NCBI RefSeq assembly: GCF_018459925.1
Contig: NZ_CP075371.1
Span: forward strand, 2,790,001-2,854,000
Length of the DNA: 64,000 nt
Direction: 5' to 3'
Origin: Nocardioides aquaticus
Lineage (GTDB): Bacteria; Actinomycetota; Actinomycetes; Propionibacteriales; Nocardioidaceae
Shown here: in pieces, positions 39,841 through 49,792 of the stretch
Position numbering within the stretch: the first letter of the stretch is position 1
How the letters are laid out: every line of letters starts with the position of its first letter
The notes under the pieces: model-generated
The model's database searches: none
What the model was told of the DNA's origin: nothing
The model's input: the letters and a program-made list of their open reading frames with translations, nothing else
Translations under genes and position numbers: made by a program

Positions 39841-40674
39841 TCACGACCGCGCCGCACGCGCCGCGAGCTCCCGCTCGCCGGCGCCGCGCAGCAGGTCGAC
39901 GTCGACGTCGAGGCCGGTGAAGGCACGGACCTGGAGCACGGCCTGGTGGACCAGCAGGTCGAGCCCCGAGACCAGCACCCCGCCCCGGTCGAGCACGGAC
40001 GCCGCCAGCGGGGTCGGCCACGGGTCGTAGATCGCCTCGAAGACCAGCCCCGCGCCGGACCACGCCGCGACCAGCCGCGGGTCCTGGGCCGACGCCGGCA
40101 CGGTGCCGACGACCACGTCGGGGTCCCAGGGGTCTGCGTCGAAGCCCGTGACCCGCACGTCGGGCCGGTCGGGGTGTGCCCGGACCAGCGCCGCGGTCGC
40201 CGCGGCGCGCGCGGGGTCCCGGGCCAGCAGGGTCACCCGCCGCGCGCCGAGCTCGCAGAGCCCCAGCAGGATCGAGGCGGCGGTGGCGCCGGCCCCGAGC
40301 ACGACCACGTCGTCCACGGGCCCGTGGTGCCGCTCGCGGACCGCCGCCGTGGCGCCCGGCAGGTCGGTGTTGTCGGCGTGCACGCCGTGCTCGGTGAGCA
40401 CGAGGGTGTTCGCTCCCCCGGCCAGCCGGGCGCGGCCGGTGGCCCGGTCGGCCAGGGCCAGCGCCTCGCGCTTCAGCGGCGCGGTGACCGACAGGCCCCG
40501 CCACGGCGGTCCGCCGTCACCGGCCCGCAGCCGGGCCACCGTCCCGGCCAGCTCGCCACCGGCGGCCCGGACGGTGCCGTAGGTCCAGGCCAGGCCGAGC
40601 CGGTCGTACGCCGCGGCGTGCAGCACCGGGGACAGGGAGTGGTCGACGGGGTCCCCGACGACGGCGCAGCGCAC
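39841..40674 (-). CDS. aroE: shikimate dehydrogenase
   Basis: The 277-residue enzyme reduces 3-dehydroshikimate with NADPH. It has GDPVDHSLSPVLHAAAY at the N-terminus, SVTAPLK with the catalytic Lys, GGANTLV, HADNTDLPG with the catalytic Asp, and the nucleotide loop VLGAGATAAS. GTG 40674 follows the mltG stop codon by 11 bases; longer frames extend into mltG and are rejected. Confidence 0.95.
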   Translation of the reverse strand: MRCAVVGDPVDHSLSPVLHAAAYDRLGLAWTYGTVRAAGGELAGTVARLRAGDGGPPWRGLSVTAPLKREALALADRATGRARLAGGANTLVLTEHGVHADNTDLPGATAAVRERHHGPVDDVVVLGAGATAASILLGLCELGARRVTLLARDPARAAATAALVRAHPDRPDVRVTGFDADPWDPDVVVGTVPASAQDPRLVAAWSGAGLVFEAIYDPWPTPLAASVLDRGGVLVSGLDLLVHQAVLQVRAFTGLDVDVDLLRGAGERELAARAARS

Positions 40675-40685
40675 GACGTCCGCCC

Positions 40686-41849
40686 TCAGCAGCGGTCGGA
40701 CTGCGTCGCGCAGTACTCGTCGAGCTCGGCCCGGAAGCCGAGGAACTCCTCGTAGCTCTCGGTGAACTTGGTCTCGCCCGTCTCCAGGTTGACCGTCGCG
40801 TAGTAGTACCAGGGACCGTCGGCCGGCGCGGCCGCCGCGGCGATGGCCGCGTCGCCCGGTGCCTCGATCGGGCCCGGCGGCAGGCCGGGCTGGGTGTAGG
40901 TGTTGTACGGCGAGTCGGACACCGACTCGATCTGGTCGGTCGTCAGCCGCGCGATCGGCTCCCGGCCGAGCGCGAAGTTGACGGCGGCGTCGATCTGCAG
41001 CAGCCCGTTCGTGCCCGACGTGTCCGGGTTCTCCAGGCGGTTGTAGATCACCCGGGCCACCTTCGGCATGTCGTCGCCGCGGCCCTCGGCCTCGACCAGG
41101 CTGGCCACGGTCATCAGCTCGTGCGGCGTGTAGCCGAGCGCCTCGGCGGCGGCCTCGAGGTCGGCGTCGTCGGCGGCCTGGCGCCACCGGTCGACCATCG
41201 CGGTCAGCATCGTGAGCGGGGTGTCCTCGGGGCTGAAGGCGTAGGTGGAGGGGAACAGGTAGCCCTCGGGGTCGCCCCCGGCGTAGTCCGGCAGGCCGAT
41301 CCGGCCGGGCTCGTCCAGCACGGCCTCGAACCGCTGCCGGGGGAACTCGGTCTCCTCGGCCAGGATGTCGACCACGTCGACGACCCGCAGGCCCTCGGGC
41401 ACCGTCACGGTGGTGTTCACCAGGTTGCCCGGGTCGACCAGCACCGACAGCGCCTCGGTCGACGCCATCTTCCGGCGCAGCTCGTAGTAGCCGACCTGGA
41501 TGCCCGTCGCCCGGTCGTCGCCGTTGGCCGTCTCGATGAACGCCTCGACCGAGGCCACCACGTCCTGGTCCTTCAGCTTGCGCCCGATCTCGGCGACCGT
41601 GTCGCCCTCGGCGACCTGGAAGGCGACCTCGCCGCGGCCGGGGCCGCTGTAGTCGGCCGGGTCGGCGAAGTAGTCCTCGAGGGCCTCCTGGCCCTTGGTC
41701 ACCCCGACGTAGCCGAGACCCACGATGATCGCCAGCACCACCAGCACCGGCAGGCAGCCCGACAGCCGGGGGCCGCGCCGGCCCCGCGCACCGCCACGGG
41801 CCTCGTCGTCCCGGGTGATCTGCGCGAGGTCGCCCTCGGGCTCGCTCAT
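40686..41849 (-). CDS. mltG: endolytic murein transglycosylase MltG
   Basis: The 387-residue protein has a cytosolic N-terminus of about 30 residues, a membrane helix near 33-53, then a LysM-like segment (VAFQVAEGDTVAEIGRKL) and the YceG/MltG catalytic domain. The active-site Glu lies in VASLVEAEGRGDDMP, and later signatures include SPYNTYTQPGLPPGPI. It cleaves nascent glycan strands in the periplasmic space. ATG 41849 overlaps the ruvX stop codon by four bases, the usual ruvX-mltG-aroE order. Confidence 0.95.
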   Translation of the reverse strand: MSEPEGDLAQITRDDEARGGARGRRGPRLSGCLPVLVVLAIIVGLGYVGVTKGQEALEDYFADPADYSGPGRGEVAFQVAEGDTVAEIGRKLKDQDVVASVEAFIETANGDDRATGIQVGYYELRRKMASTEALSVLVDPGNLVNTTVTVPEGLRVVDVVDILAEETEFPRQRFEAVLDEPGRIGLPDYAGGDPEGYLFPSTYAFSPEDTPLTMLTAMVDRWRQAADDADLEAAAEALGYTPHELMTVASLVEAEGRGDDMPKVARVIYNRLENPDTSGTNGLLQIDAAVNFALGREPIARLTTDQIESVSDSPYNTYTQPGLPPGPIEAPGDAAIAAAAAPADGPWYYYATVNLETGETKFTESYEEFLGFRAELDEYCATQSDRC

Positions 41850-42373
41850 CGGGTCTCCTTCTCGTCGGGTGCGGCGTCGGGTGCGGCGGCGTCAGCGGGG
41901 GCGTCGGCAGCGTGGTCGGTGGGGCCCGGGACCAGCTCACCGGGAGCCTGGCCGGTCCCCCGCTCGATGTCGAGCGCATGCTGAAGGATGACGACCGCGG
42001 CGGCCATGTCGACCACGGCGCGCCGGTCCTGGCCGTGGCGACCGCGCGAGCGGAGCGTCGACTCGGCGCTCACGGTGCTGAGCCTCTCGTCGACCAGGCG
42101 GACCGGCACGGGGCTGAGCCTACGGGCCAGCCGGTCGGCGAACTCGCGGACCTTGACCGCCGCGGGTCCCTCGCGACCGGACAGCGAGCGCGGGAGTCCG
42201 ACGACGACCTCGACGGCCTCCGACTCCTCGGTCAGGCGGCGGATCCGGCGGACGTCGTCCTTGCCGCGGCGCACCGTGTCCAGGGGCGTGGCGAGCATGC
42301 CGGAGGGGTCGCTGCGGGCCACCCCGATCCGCGCGTCGCCGGGGTCGAGGCCGAGCCGTACGCCGTGGCGCAC
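41846..42373 (-). CDS. ruvX: Holliday junction resolvase-like protein RuvX/YqgF
   Basis: The 175-residue RNase H-fold protein starts RLGLDPGDARIGVARSD with the first catalytic Asp, continues with VVVGLPRSLSGREGPAA and RLVDERLSTVSAE (Glu), and has DMAAAVVILQHALD with the last Asp. Known roles in other bacteria are 16S rRNA 5'-end maturation and possibly junction processing. An Asp/Ala/Pro-rich tail of about 35 residues is additional. GTG 42373 starts four bases after the alaS stop codon. Confidence 0.94.
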   Translation of the reverse strand: MRHGVRLGLDPGDARIGVARSDPSGMLATPLDTVRRGKDDVRRIRRLTEESEAVEVVVGLPRSLSGREGPAAVKVREFADRLARRLSPVPVRLVDERLSTVSAESTLRSRGRHGQDRRAVVDMAAAVVILQHALDIERGTGQAPGELVPGPTDHAADAPADAAAPDAAPDEKETR

Positions 42374-42377
42374 CCGC

Positions 42378-45077
42378 TCAGCCCGCCACCGCGGCGGCGA
42401 CCACGCGGCGCACCTCGGCCAGGGCCTCCTCGACGCGGGTGGCGTCGGCGCCCCCGCCCTGCGCCACGTCGGCCTTGCCGCCGCCGCGCCCGTCGACGAA
42501 CGGGCCGACCGCGCGGACGAGGTCGTTGGCCGAGAGCCCGCGGGCGCGGGCCTCGTCGGTGGTGGCGGCCACGACCGCGACCTTCCCGCCGTCGACGCCG
42601 ACGACCACCACGACCCCGGGCACCGCGGCCGGCATCCGGCCGCGCACGTCGAGGGCCAGCTGGCGCACGTCGCCCGCGGCCGCGCCGTCGACGCGGTGCG
42701 CGACGACCTTGACGCCCGCGACGTCCTCGGCGGCCGCGGCCAGCTCACCGCCGGAGGACAGCAGCGCCGCCACGCGGACCTTGTCGATCTCCTTCTCCGC
42801 GGCACGCAACCGGGTGACGAGGTCCTCGACCCGCTCGGGCAGCTGCTCACGGCGCACCTTCAGCGCGTCGGTGAGCTGGTTGACCAGGACGTTCTCGCGG
42901 GCCAGGAACCGGTACGCGTCGCCGCCGACCAGCGCCTCGACCCGGCGCACGCCGGAGCCGATCGAGCTCTCCCCGAGCAGCTTGACGACCCCGAGCTGGC
43001 CGGAGCGGCCGGCGTGGGTGCCGCCGCAGAGCTCGCGCGCCCAGTCGCCGACCGAGACCACGCGCACCTGGTCGCCGTACTTCTCGCCGAACAGCGCCAT
43101 CGCGCCGGAGGCGACGGCCTCGGCCTGCGTCATCACCTCGGCCTCGACCGCGAGGTCGTCCAGCACGACGTCGTTGACGCGGGCCTCGACGTCGGCCAGG
43201 ACCGAGGTCGGCACGGCGCCGGTGGCGGAGAAGTCGAAGCGGAACCGGCCGGGGGCGTTCTCGGACCCGGCCTGGGTCGCGGTCTCCCCCAGCGCCTCAC
43301 GGAAGGCCTTGTGGACCATGTGGGTCGCGGTGTGGGCGCGCGAGATCGACCGGCGGCGCTCGAGGTCCACGACGCTGTGCGCGCCGAGCCCGACGCTGAC
43401 CTCGCCGGACAGCACCGTCGCCCGGTGGACGACCAGACCGGTGACCGGGCTCTGCACGTCGCGCACGGCCAGCCGGGCGCCGTTGTCGAGCTCGACGACG
43501 CCCTCGTCGGCCAGCTGCCCGCCGCCCTCGGCGTAGAACGGGGTGCGGTCCAGGACGACCTCGACCTCCTCGCCCACCGAGGCCGAGCCGACCGCGCCGC
43601 CGGCGCTGATCAGACCACGCACGGTGCCCTCGGCGACCACGTCGGCGTACCCGACGAACTCCACCGGGCGGCCCAGGTCGTCGGCCACGGCGCGGTAGGC
43701 GGTGGCGTCGCGGTGCGCGCCCTTCTTGGACCGGGCGTCGGCCTTGGCGCGGTCGCGCTGCTCGGCCATCAGCCGGCGGAAGCCGTCCTCGTCGACGGCC
43801 AGGCCCTGCTCGGCGGCCATCTCCAGGGTCAGGTCGATCGGGAAGCCGTACGTGTCGTGCAGCGCGAAGGCCTGGTCGCCGGGCAGCTGCGTCGCGCCGC
43901 TGCCGCGGAGCCGGGCGCTGGCCTGGTCGAAGATCGTGGTGCCGGCGCGCAGCGTCGAGCGGAAGGCCTCCTCCTCGGCGTAGGCGACCGAGGAGATCCG
44001 CTCCCAGTCGCGCACCAGGTCGGTGTAGGTCTGGCCCATCTTGTCGCGGCTGACCGGCATCAGCTCGGGCAGCGCGGGGTCCTCGTAGCCGAGCAGGCGC
44101 ACCGAGCGGACCGCGCGGCGCAGCAGGCGGCGCAGGACGTACCCGCGGCCCTCGTTGCCGGGCACGACGCCGTCGCCGATCAGCATCATCGAGCTGCGCA
44201 CGTGGTCGCCGACCACGCGCAGCCGCACGTCGTCGACCGGGTCGGCGCCGTAGGTCTTGCCGGCCAGCTCGGCGGCGCGGTCGATGACCGGGCGCATCAC
44301 GTCGATCTCGTACATGTTCTCGACGCCCTGGAGGAGCATCGCGACCCGCTCCAGGCCCATCCCGGTGTCGATGTTGCGCTGCGGCAGCGACCCGGCGACG
44401 TCGAAGTCGGACTTGCTGCGTACGGCCGACAGGTCGTCCTGCATGAAGACGAGGTTCCAGATCTCGACGTAGCGGTCCTCGAGCTCGGTGGGCATGTCGG
44501 GGCCGAGGGCGGTGAAGTCCGCCTCGGGCCCGTACGCCGGCCCGCGGTCGTAGAGGATCTCCGAGCACGGGCCTCCGGGCCCGGGGACGCCCATCGACCA
44601 GTAGTTCTCCTTCGCGCCGAGCTTCACGACCCGCTCGGTCGGCAGGCCGGTGACCTGGCGCCACAGGTCGACGGCCTCGGGGTCGTCGACGAACACGCTC
44701 GGGTAGAGCCGCGACTCGTCCAGGCCCCAGCCGCCGTCGGCCAGCGGCTTGGTGACGAGGTCCCAGGCCAGCTCGATCGCCGTCTGCTTGAAGTAGTCGC
44801 CGAACGAGAAGTTGCCGCACATCTCGAAGAAGGTGCCGTGCCGGGTGGTCTTGCCGACGTCCTCGATGTCGGGCGTGCGCACGCACTTCTGGATGCTGGT
44901 GGCCCGGTCGTACGGCGGGGTCTCGTCACCCAGGAAGTACGGCTTGAACGGCACCATGCCGGCGTTGACGAACAGCAGCGTGGGGTCGGCCGCGAGCAGC
45001 GACGCCGACGGGACCACCGTGTGCCCGGCGGCCTCGAAGTGGGCCGTGAAGGCGGCGCGGATCGCGGCGGTGTCCAT
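42378..45077 (-). CDS. alaS: alanine-tRNA ligase
   Basis: The 899-residue class II synthetase is full length: aminoacylation core (FVNAGMVPFKPYFLG, the HGTFFEMCGNFSFGDYFK motif), an editing domain with zinc-site HTATHMVHKAF and CGGTHAGRSG, and a C-terminal DHHA1 domain ending in GRGGGKADVAQGGG. AGGA upstream of ATG 45077 overlaps the end of the DUF6167 gene. It is followed by ruvX-mltG-aroE as in many actinobacteria. Confidence 0.98.
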   Translation of the reverse strand: MDTAAIRAAFTAHFEAAGHTVVPSASLLAADPTLLFVNAGMVPFKPYFLGDETPPYDRATSIQKCVRTPDIEDVGKTTRHGTFFEMCGNFSFGDYFKQTAIELAWDLVTKPLADGGWGLDESRLYPSVFVDDPEAVDLWRQVTGLPTERVVKLGAKENYWSMGVPGPGGPCSEILYDRGPAYGPEADFTALGPDMPTELEDRYVEIWNLVFMQDDLSAVRSKSDFDVAGSLPQRNIDTGMGLERVAMLLQGVENMYEIDVMRPVIDRAAELAGKTYGADPVDDVRLRVVGDHVRSSMMLIGDGVVPGNEGRGYVLRRLLRRAVRSVRLLGYEDPALPELMPVSRDKMGQTYTDLVRDWERISSVAYAEEEAFRSTLRAGTTIFDQASARLRGSGATQLPGDQAFALHDTYGFPIDLTLEMAAEQGLAVDEDGFRRLMAEQRDRAKADARSKKGAHRDATAYRAVADDLGRPVEFVGYADVVAEGTVRGLISAGGAVGSASVGEEVEVVLDRTPFYAEGGGQLADEGVVELDNGARLAVRDVQSPVTGLVVHRATVLSGEVSVGLGAHSVVDLERRRSISRAHTATHMVHKAFREALGETATQAGSENAPGRFRFDFSATGAVPTSVLADVEARVNDVVLDDLAVEAEVMTQAEAVASGAMALFGEKYGDQVRVVSVGDWARELCGGTHAGRSGQLGVVKLLGESSIGSGVRRVEALVGGDAYRFLARENVLVNQLTDALKVRREQLPERVEDLVTRLRAAEKEIDKVRVAALLSSGGELAAAAEDVAGVKVVAHRVDGAAAGDVRQLALDVRGRMPAAVPGVVVVVGVDGGKVAVVAATTDEARARGLSANDLVRAVGPFVDGRGGGKADVAQGGGADATRVEEALAEVRRVVAAAVAG

Positions 45078-45083
45078 CGGGGT

Positions 45084-45410
45084 TCAGTCCTCCTGCTCGG
45101 GGTGCTGCTCGGGGTGCTGCTCGGGGTGCTGGTCTGGGTGGTCCTCGGCCGGGCCTGCGGCGGGCGCGGCCAGCTCGGTTCGGGCGGTGGTGCTGCGCAG
45201 CGTGCGGTGGTGCATCTGCTCGCGCAGCTCGTCCTCGCGCTCGGCCTTGCCCGCGGCGACCTCGGCGCCCATCATCCGGGCGCCCAGGACCGCGGCGTTG
45301 ACCCGGTCGCGGAGGCCGTCGGCGGTCAGTGCCTCGGCGGCGCGGCGCCCACGGACCATCCCGTAGATCCCGGCGCCGGCCCCGGCCACGAACCAGAGCC
45401 CGCGGCTCAT
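45084..45410 (-). CDS. DUF6167-family small membrane-anchored protein
   Basis: The 108-residue product starts MSRGLWFVAGAGAGIYGMVRG, one short membrane segment, followed by RRAAEALTADGLRDRVNAA, AEVAAGKAEREDELRE and a variable tail. This pattern and the position beside alaS match DUF6167, a family of unknown function in actinobacteria. The tail contains HPDQHPEQHPEQHPEQ, encoded by a 12-bp tandem array. ATG 45410 overlaps the stop codon of the upstream gene by four bases. Confidence 0.82.
   Translation of the reverse strand: MSRGLWFVAGAGAGIYGMVRGRRAAEALTADGLRDRVNAAVLGARMMGAEVAAGKAEREDELREQMHHRTLRSTTARTELAAPAAGPAEDHPDQHPEQHPEQHPEQED
45094..45141. repeat. 12-bp tandem repeat encoding an HPEQ tail
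   Basis: Three exact copies of tgctcggggtgc and a degenerate fourth encode the HPEQ/HPDQ tetrapeptides at the C-terminus of the DUF6167 protein. Copy number is likely to vary between strains. Confidence 0.85.
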
Positions 45411-45970
45411 GCCGCGCTGCCCTCGTCGAGACCCGGGTCCTCGGAGGCCACCTCGGCGCGGCGACGCGCCTCCCAGTCCCGGCGGGCGGCGCGCAGGTCG
45501 GTACGGCGCTGCTTGCGGGCGCGCTTGACGTCGCGCTTCATCTCCAGGCGCACGCGGTGGCGCACCTCGGGCGCCAGCGCCCGACGGACGCCGGCGGCCA
45601 GGGACGCCGCCTGCACCACGGACTCGCGCAGGACGAGGTCCGCGAAGAGCGGTGCGGCGACCACCGGCCGGTCCGCTGGTGGTCTCGAGACGCTCGCCGG
45701 CGCTCGCTCCTCGACCTCCGGCGGGTCGTCGCCGACCCGGGTGATGACGTAGTCGGACGGGGTGGTCGGCGGGACGGTCGGGGCGCGCTGCTGCTGCTCG
45801 AGCACGGCCACCACGTCGCGCAGGGCGCCGACCTCGGCTGCGGTGGCGGTCGCCCGTCGCCCGGTCCGACCGACCCGCACCGCGAGGAGCAGGACCGCGA
45901 CGAGCAGGGCCAGCCCGACCACGACCGGCAGCAGGACTGCCCAGGCGGGGAGGGTCCACTGCTGCGTCAT
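45407..45970 (-). CDS. membrane-anchored coiled protein carrying an inserted repeat
   Basis: The 187-residue protein has a membrane helix near residues 9-31, a helical segment (AAEVGALRDVVAVLEQQQ), a disordered middle, and a highly basic C-terminal part with VRHRVRLEMKRDVKRARKQR. Its place between rarA and the DUF6167 gene is where actinobacteria often encode a DUF948 protein, but I cannot confirm that domain. Residues EVEERAPASVSRP are encoded by copy B of the dispersed repeat (45681-45716), inserted in frame in the disordered middle. TAGGGT lies eight bases before ATG 45970, suggesting a leaderless mRNA. Confidence 0.75.
   Translation of the reverse strand: MTQQWTLPAWAVLLPVVVGLALLVAVLLLAVRVGRTGRRATATAAEVGALRDVVAVLEQQQRAPTVPPTTPSDYVITRVGDDPPEVEERAPASVSRPPADRPVVAAPLFADLVLRESVVQAASLAAGVRRALAPEVRHRVRLEMKRDVKRARKQRRTDLRAARRDWEARRRAEVASEDPGLDEGSAA
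45681..45716. repeat. dispersed repeat element, copy B, inside a protein gene
   Basis: The 36-bp core matches 24042-24077 with one mismatch, in the opposite orientation. Length 36 keeps the reading frame. It encodes part of a non-conserved linker. Confidence 0.8.
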
Positions 45971-45978
45971 GGGTCACG

Positions 45979-45984
45979 ACCCTA
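45979..45984 (-). promoter_or_regulatory. candidate -10 box (TAGGGT), leaderless mRNA
   Basis: TAGGGT stands eight bases before ATG 45970; no Shine-Dalgarno sequence is visible. Confidence 0.4.
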
Positions 45985-46011
45985 CCTGGCACGGACGGGG
46001 GTGACCGGCCG

Positions 46012-47433
46012 CTACCCCTGCCCCCGGATCAGGCGGCGCACCCGCTCCCACCGCTCGCGCACGGCGCCCTCGGCCCCGAGCCGGGTCGGCCGGTAGTAGG
46101 TCGCGTCGGCGACCACGTCGGGGGCGTACTGCTGCTCGGCCACCCCGAACGGTGCGTCGTGGCTGTAGACGTAGCCCTTGCCGTGGCCGAGGTCCTTCGC
46201 GCCCCCGTAGTGCGCGTCGCGCAGGTGGGAGGGCACCGGGCCGACCTTGCCCGCGCGCACGTCGGCGGACGCGGCGGTGATCGCGGTGGTCACCGCGTTC
46301 GACTTCGGCGCGACGGCCAGCGCGATGGTGGCCTGGGCGAGGGTCAGCCGGCCCTCCGGCATCCCGATCAGCGCGACGGCCTGGGCCGCGGCCACGGCGG
46401 TGGTCAGGGCGGTGGGGTCGGCCAGCCCGATGTCCTCGCTGGCCAGGATGATCAGGCGCCGGGCGATGAACCGCGGGTCCTCCCCGGCCTCCATCATCCG
46501 GGCCAGGTAGTGCAGGGCCGCGTCGGCGTCGGAGCCGCGCACGGACTTGATGAAGGCGCTGGTCACGTCGTAGTGCTGGTCGCCCTGCCGGTCGTAGCGC
46601 ACCGCGGCCTGGTCGACGGCGAGCTCGGCGGTGGCCAGGTCGACCACGTCGCTGCTCTGGGAGGCCGCGGCCCCGGCAGCGGCCTCGAGGTAGGTCAAGG
46701 ACCGGCGCGCGTCGCCCCCGGCCAGGCGGACCAGGTGGTCCAGGGCGTCCTCGTCGACGGACACCGCGCCGGCCAGACCCCGCTCGTCGGCGACCGCGGC
46801 GAGCAGCACCCGGCGTACGTCGTCGTCGGTCAGGGACTCCAGGCGCAGCAGCAGGCTGCGCGAGAGCAGCGGGGAGATCACCGAGAAGAACGGGTTCTCG
46901 GTGGTGGCCGCGACCAGCGTGACCCACCGGTTCTCCACGCCCGGCAGCAGCGCGTCCTGCTGGGCCTTGCTGAAGCGGTGCACCTCGTCGACGAAGAGCA
47001 CGGTCTCCCGTGACTCGGTCACCAGCCGGCGGCGGGCGGCGTCGATGGCGGCACGGACCTCCTTGACGCCGGCGGAGACCGCGGAGACCTCGACGAACAC
47101 GCGGTCGGTCTGCATCGAGACGATCGAGGCGATCGTGGTCTTGCCGGTGCCGGGCGGGCCCCACAGCAGCAGCGACATGGACTGGTCGCCCTCGACCAGG
47201 CGGCGCAGCGGTGAGCCCGGCGCCTGGAGCTGCTCCTGGCCGACCAGCTCCTCGAGCCGGCGGGGTCGCATCCGCACCGCCAGCGGCGCGGAGGCGTGGT
47301 CGTTGCCGGCCAGGCTCCCGCCCCCGACCGGTGCGGTCGGGGTGCGGGAGTGCGCCGGTGCTGCGACCTGCGGTTCAGCCGGGGCCGCCGGCGACGCGAA
47401 CAGGCCGTCGAGGTCGTCGCCGGTGTCGTCCAC
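46012..47433 (-). CDS. rarA: replication-associated recombination ATPase RarA
   Basis: The 473-residue AAA+ protein has an Ala/Pro-rich N-terminal tail of about 50 residues, [20 protein letters not shown], Walker [12 protein letters not shown], Walker [17 protein letters not shown], sensor 1 AATTENPFF and the C-terminal tetramerisation domain with [22 protein letters not shown]. RarA (MgsA) acts at stalled replication forks. GTG 47433 has no Shine-Dalgarno sequence. The codon upstream that could extend it is GTA, so this is the first valid start. TAGCCT lies eight bases before it, overlapping the stop codon of the ABC transporter gene. Confidence 0.94.
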   Translation of the reverse strand: MDDTGDDLDGLFASPAAPAEPQVAAPAHSRTPTAPVGGGSLAGNDHASAPLAVRMRPRRLEELVGQEQLQAPGSPLRRLVEGDQSMSLLLWGPPGTGKTTIASIVSMQTDRVFVEVSAVSAGVKEVRAAIDAARRRLVTESRETVLFVDEVHRFSKAQQDALLPGVENRWVTLVAATTENPFFSVISPLLSRSLLLRLESLTDDDVRRVLLAAVADERGLAGAVSVDEDALDHLVRLAGGDARRSLTYLEAAAGAAASQSSDVVDLATAELAVDQAAVRYDRQGDQHYDVTSAFIKSVRGSDADAALHYLARMMEAGEDPRFIARRLIILASEDIGLADPTALTTAVAAAQAVALIGMPEGRLTLAQATIALAVAPKSNAVTTAITAASADVRAGKVGPVPSHLRDAHYGGAKDLGHGKGYVYSHDAPFGVAEQQYAPDVVADATYYRPTRLGAEGAVRERWERVRRLIRGQG

Positions 47434-47441
47434 GGGGGACG

Positions 47442-47447
47442 AGGCTA
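47442..47447 (-). promoter_or_regulatory. candidate -10 box (TAGCCT) for leaderless rarA mRNA
   Basis: TAGCCT stands eight bases before GTG 47433. Its first three bases are also the TAG stop codon of the upstream ABC ATPase gene, so coincidence is possible. Confidence 0.35.
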
Positions 47448-48689
47448 CGCGCCCGGGCGGGGCGTGCTGGTGATGGTGCGGGCCTCGAGGTCGTACCAGG
47501 TGGGCCCGAAGCCGGGCCGGTCGTCGATCTCGGCCGGGGTGGCCCCGGGGTCGGGGGCGCCGGCGTCGTCGGTGCCGAGCAGGCGCGCGGTGATCGGGCG
47601 GTCCGGTGCCTTGCCGAGCTCGCCGGGGAAGTGGCAGGCGACCTTGTGCGTGGGGCCGATCTGCAGCAGCGGCGGCTCGACGCGGGCGCAGATGTCCTGG
47701 GCCAGCCGGCACCGGGTCCGGAACGAGCAGCCGGACGGCGGGTTGATCGGGCTCGGGACGTCGCCCTCGAGCATGATCCGCTCCCGACGGTGGCCGGCCG
47801 CCGCCTGCGAGACCTCGGGCACCGCGGAGAGCAGCGCCTGGGTGTACGGGTGGTGCGGGCGGTGGTAGAGCGTCTCCCGGTCCGCGACCTCGACGATCCG
47901 GCCGAGGTACATCACCGCGACCTCGGGGCAGAAGTGGCGCACGACGGCCAGGTCGTGGGCGATGAAGAGGAACGCGATGCCGAACTCGCGCTGCACGTCC
48001 TGGAGCAGGTTGATCACCTGCGCCTGGATCGAGACGTCCAGGGCGGAGACCGGCTCGTCGGCCACCAGCAGCTTCGGCTGCAGCGCCAGGGCGCGGGCGA
48101 TGCCGATCCGCTGGCGCTGCCCGCCGGAGAACTCGTTGGGGTAGCGGTTGTAGTGCTCCGGGTTGAGCCCGACGATCTCCAGCAGCTCCTGGACGCGCGG
48201 CAGGATCTTGTCCTTGGCGACGACCTTGTGGACCTCCAGCGGGGTGCCGACGATCGTGCCGACGGTGTGCCGCGGGTTCAGCGAGGAGTACGGGTCCTGG
48301 AAGATCATCTGGATCTCGCGCCGGATCGGCAGCATCTGCTTGTTGGAGAGCTGCCCGATCTCCTGGCCCTCGAAGTCGATGGTGCCCGCGGTCGGCTCGT
48401 AGAGCCGGGTGATCAGGCGGCCCAGCGTGGACTTGCCGCAGCCGGACTCCCCCACCAGGCCCAGGGCACGCCCGGACTCGACGGTGAAGGAGACGCCGTC
48501 GACGGCCTGCACGTTGCCGACCGTGCGGCGCAGCAGGCCCGAGGACTTGACCGGGAAGTACTTCTTCAGGTTGCGGACCTCCAGCAGCGGCTTGCCGTCG
48601 GAGGTGGCGTGGTGCGCAGCGCTCGAGACGGTCCGGGTGCTGGGGCCGCCGCCGGTCGTGCGGGGGGTGGTCGGGCTCGCGTCGCTCAC
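47445..48689 (-). CDS. oligopeptide/dipeptide ABC transporter ATPase (OppF/DppF-type)
   Basis: The 414-residue ATPase has Walker [13 protein letters not shown], signature [16 protein letters not shown], Walker [13 protein letters not shown] and the H-loop AHDLAVVRH. After the nucleotide-binding domain comes the oligopeptide-transporter C-terminal domain with four cysteines ([22 protein letters not shown]), a pattern that binds an iron-sulfur cluster in characterised Dpp ATPases. The N-terminal 30 residues are Ser/Thr-rich. GTG 48689 overlaps the stop codon of the partner ATPase by four bases. Last gene of the transporter operon. Confidence 0.93.
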   Translation of the reverse strand: MSDASPTTPRTTGGGPSTRTVSSAAHHATSDGKPLLEVRNLKKYFPVKSSGLLRRTVGNVQAVDGVSFTVESGRALGLVGESGCGKSTLGRLITRLYEPTAGTIDFEGQEIGQLSNKQMLPIRREIQMIFQDPYSSLNPRHTVGTIVGTPLEVHKVVAKDKILPRVQELLEIVGLNPEHYNRYPNEFSGGQRQRIGIARALALQPKLLVADEPVSALDVSIQAQVINLLQDVQREFGIAFLFIAHDLAVVRHFCPEVAVMYLGRIVEVADRETLYHRPHHPYTQALLSAVPEVSQAAAGHRRERIMLEGDVPSPINPPSGCSFRTRCRLAQDICARVEPPLLQIGPTHKVACHFPGELGKAPDRPITARLLGTDDAGAPDPGATPAEIDDRPGFGPTWYDLEARTITSTPRPGA

Positions 48690-49792
48690 CGCGCGTCCTC
48701 TCCGGTCGTGGGGGCGTGGGGGTCGTGCCCGGCCGACGTCAGGAGCTCGGCCTGCTTGGCCTCGAAGACGGCGTCGGGGTCGGGCAGGTGGCAGCGCTTC
48801 TCGTGGCCGGGGCCGCGCCCGCCCGGGACGAGCGGCGGCAGCTCGGTGCGGCACAGGTCACCGGGGACCTGGTCGCGGAAGGTGCACCGCGGGTTGAACG
48901 CGCAGCCGGACGGCGGGTTCAGCAGGCTGGGCGGGGTGCCCGGGATCGGGACCAGCGGGACGTCGACGTCGCCGGTGACCTCGGGGATGCTCGACAGCAG
49001 GCCCCACGTGTAGGGCATCTCGGGGTGGGTCAGGATCTCCTTGCAGGGGCCCTTCTCCACCGCGCGACCGCCGTACATCACCAGCACGTCGTCGGCGACC
49101 TCGGCGATCACGCCGAGGTCGTGGGTGATCATCACGATCGCGGAGTCGAACTCGCGCTGGAGGTCCTGGAGCAGGTCCAGGATCTGGGCCTGGACGGTCA
49201 CGTCGAGCGCGGTGGTCGGCTCGTCGGCGATCAGCAGGGTCGGGTCGTTGACCAGGGCCATCGCGATCATCGCGCGCTGGCGCATGCCGCCGGAGAACTG
49301 GTGCGGAAAGTCGTCGACGCGCGACTGCGGCTGCGGGATGCCGACCCGGTCGAGCACCTCGATGGCGCGCTTGCGGGCCACCGACTTCGACACCTTGTGG
49401 TGGATCCGGTACGCCTCGATGATCTGGCGCCCGATCGAGTAGAACGGGTGCAGCGCGGTCAGCGGGTCCTGGAAGATCATCGCGACCTCCTGCCCGCGCA
49501 GCTCCCTCAGCGTCGAGGACGACGCCCCGATGATCTCGCGGCCGTTGATCCGGATGGAGCCCTCGAGGCGGGTCTGCTTCGGGTCGTGCAGCCCGAGCAC
49601 CGCCATCGAGGAGACGCTCTTGCCGGAGCCGGACTCCCCCACGATGCCGAGGGTCTGGCCCCGGCGCACCGTGTAGCTGAGGTCGGTGACGGCCTGGACC
49701 AGGCCGTCGTGGGTCGGGAAGCGCACCGACAGGCTGCTCACCTCGAGCAGCGGGGCGCCCGCGGTGGCCGAGGTGGTGGGGGTGCTGGTCAC
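48686..49792 (-). CDS. oligopeptide/dipeptide ABC transporter ATPase (OppD/DppD-type)
   Basis: The 368-residue ATPase has Walker [14 protein letters not shown], signature [16 protein letters not shown], Walker [13 protein letters not shown] and [13 protein letters not shown]. The C-terminal domain again has four cysteines ([27 protein letters not shown]). It forms the heterodimeric motor with the OppF-type protein. GTG 49792 overlaps the stop codon of the permease gene by four bases. Confidence 0.93.
   Translation of the reverse strand: MTSTPTTSATAGAPLLEVSSLSVRFPTHDGLVQAVTDLSYTVRRGQTLGIVGESGSGKSVSSMAVLGLHDPKQTRLEGSIRINGREIIGASSSTLRELRGQEVAMIFQDPLTALHPFYSIGRQIIEAYRIHHKVSKSVARKRAIEVLDRVGIPQPQSRVDDFPHQFSGGMRQRAMIAMALVNDPTLLIADEPTTALDVTVQAQILDLLQDLQREFDSAIVMITHDLGVIAEVADDVLVMYGGRAVEKGPCKEILTHPEMPYTWGLLSSIPEVTGDVDVPLVPIPGTPPSLLNPPSGCAFNPRCTFRDQVPGDLCRTELPPLVPGGRGPGHEKRCHLPDPDAVFEAKQAELLTSAGHDPHAPTTGEDAR

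Noticed and set aside
41988..45752. A 1254-codon plus-strand open frame
   Set aside because: Antisense to alaS and its neighbours with the same shadow composition.
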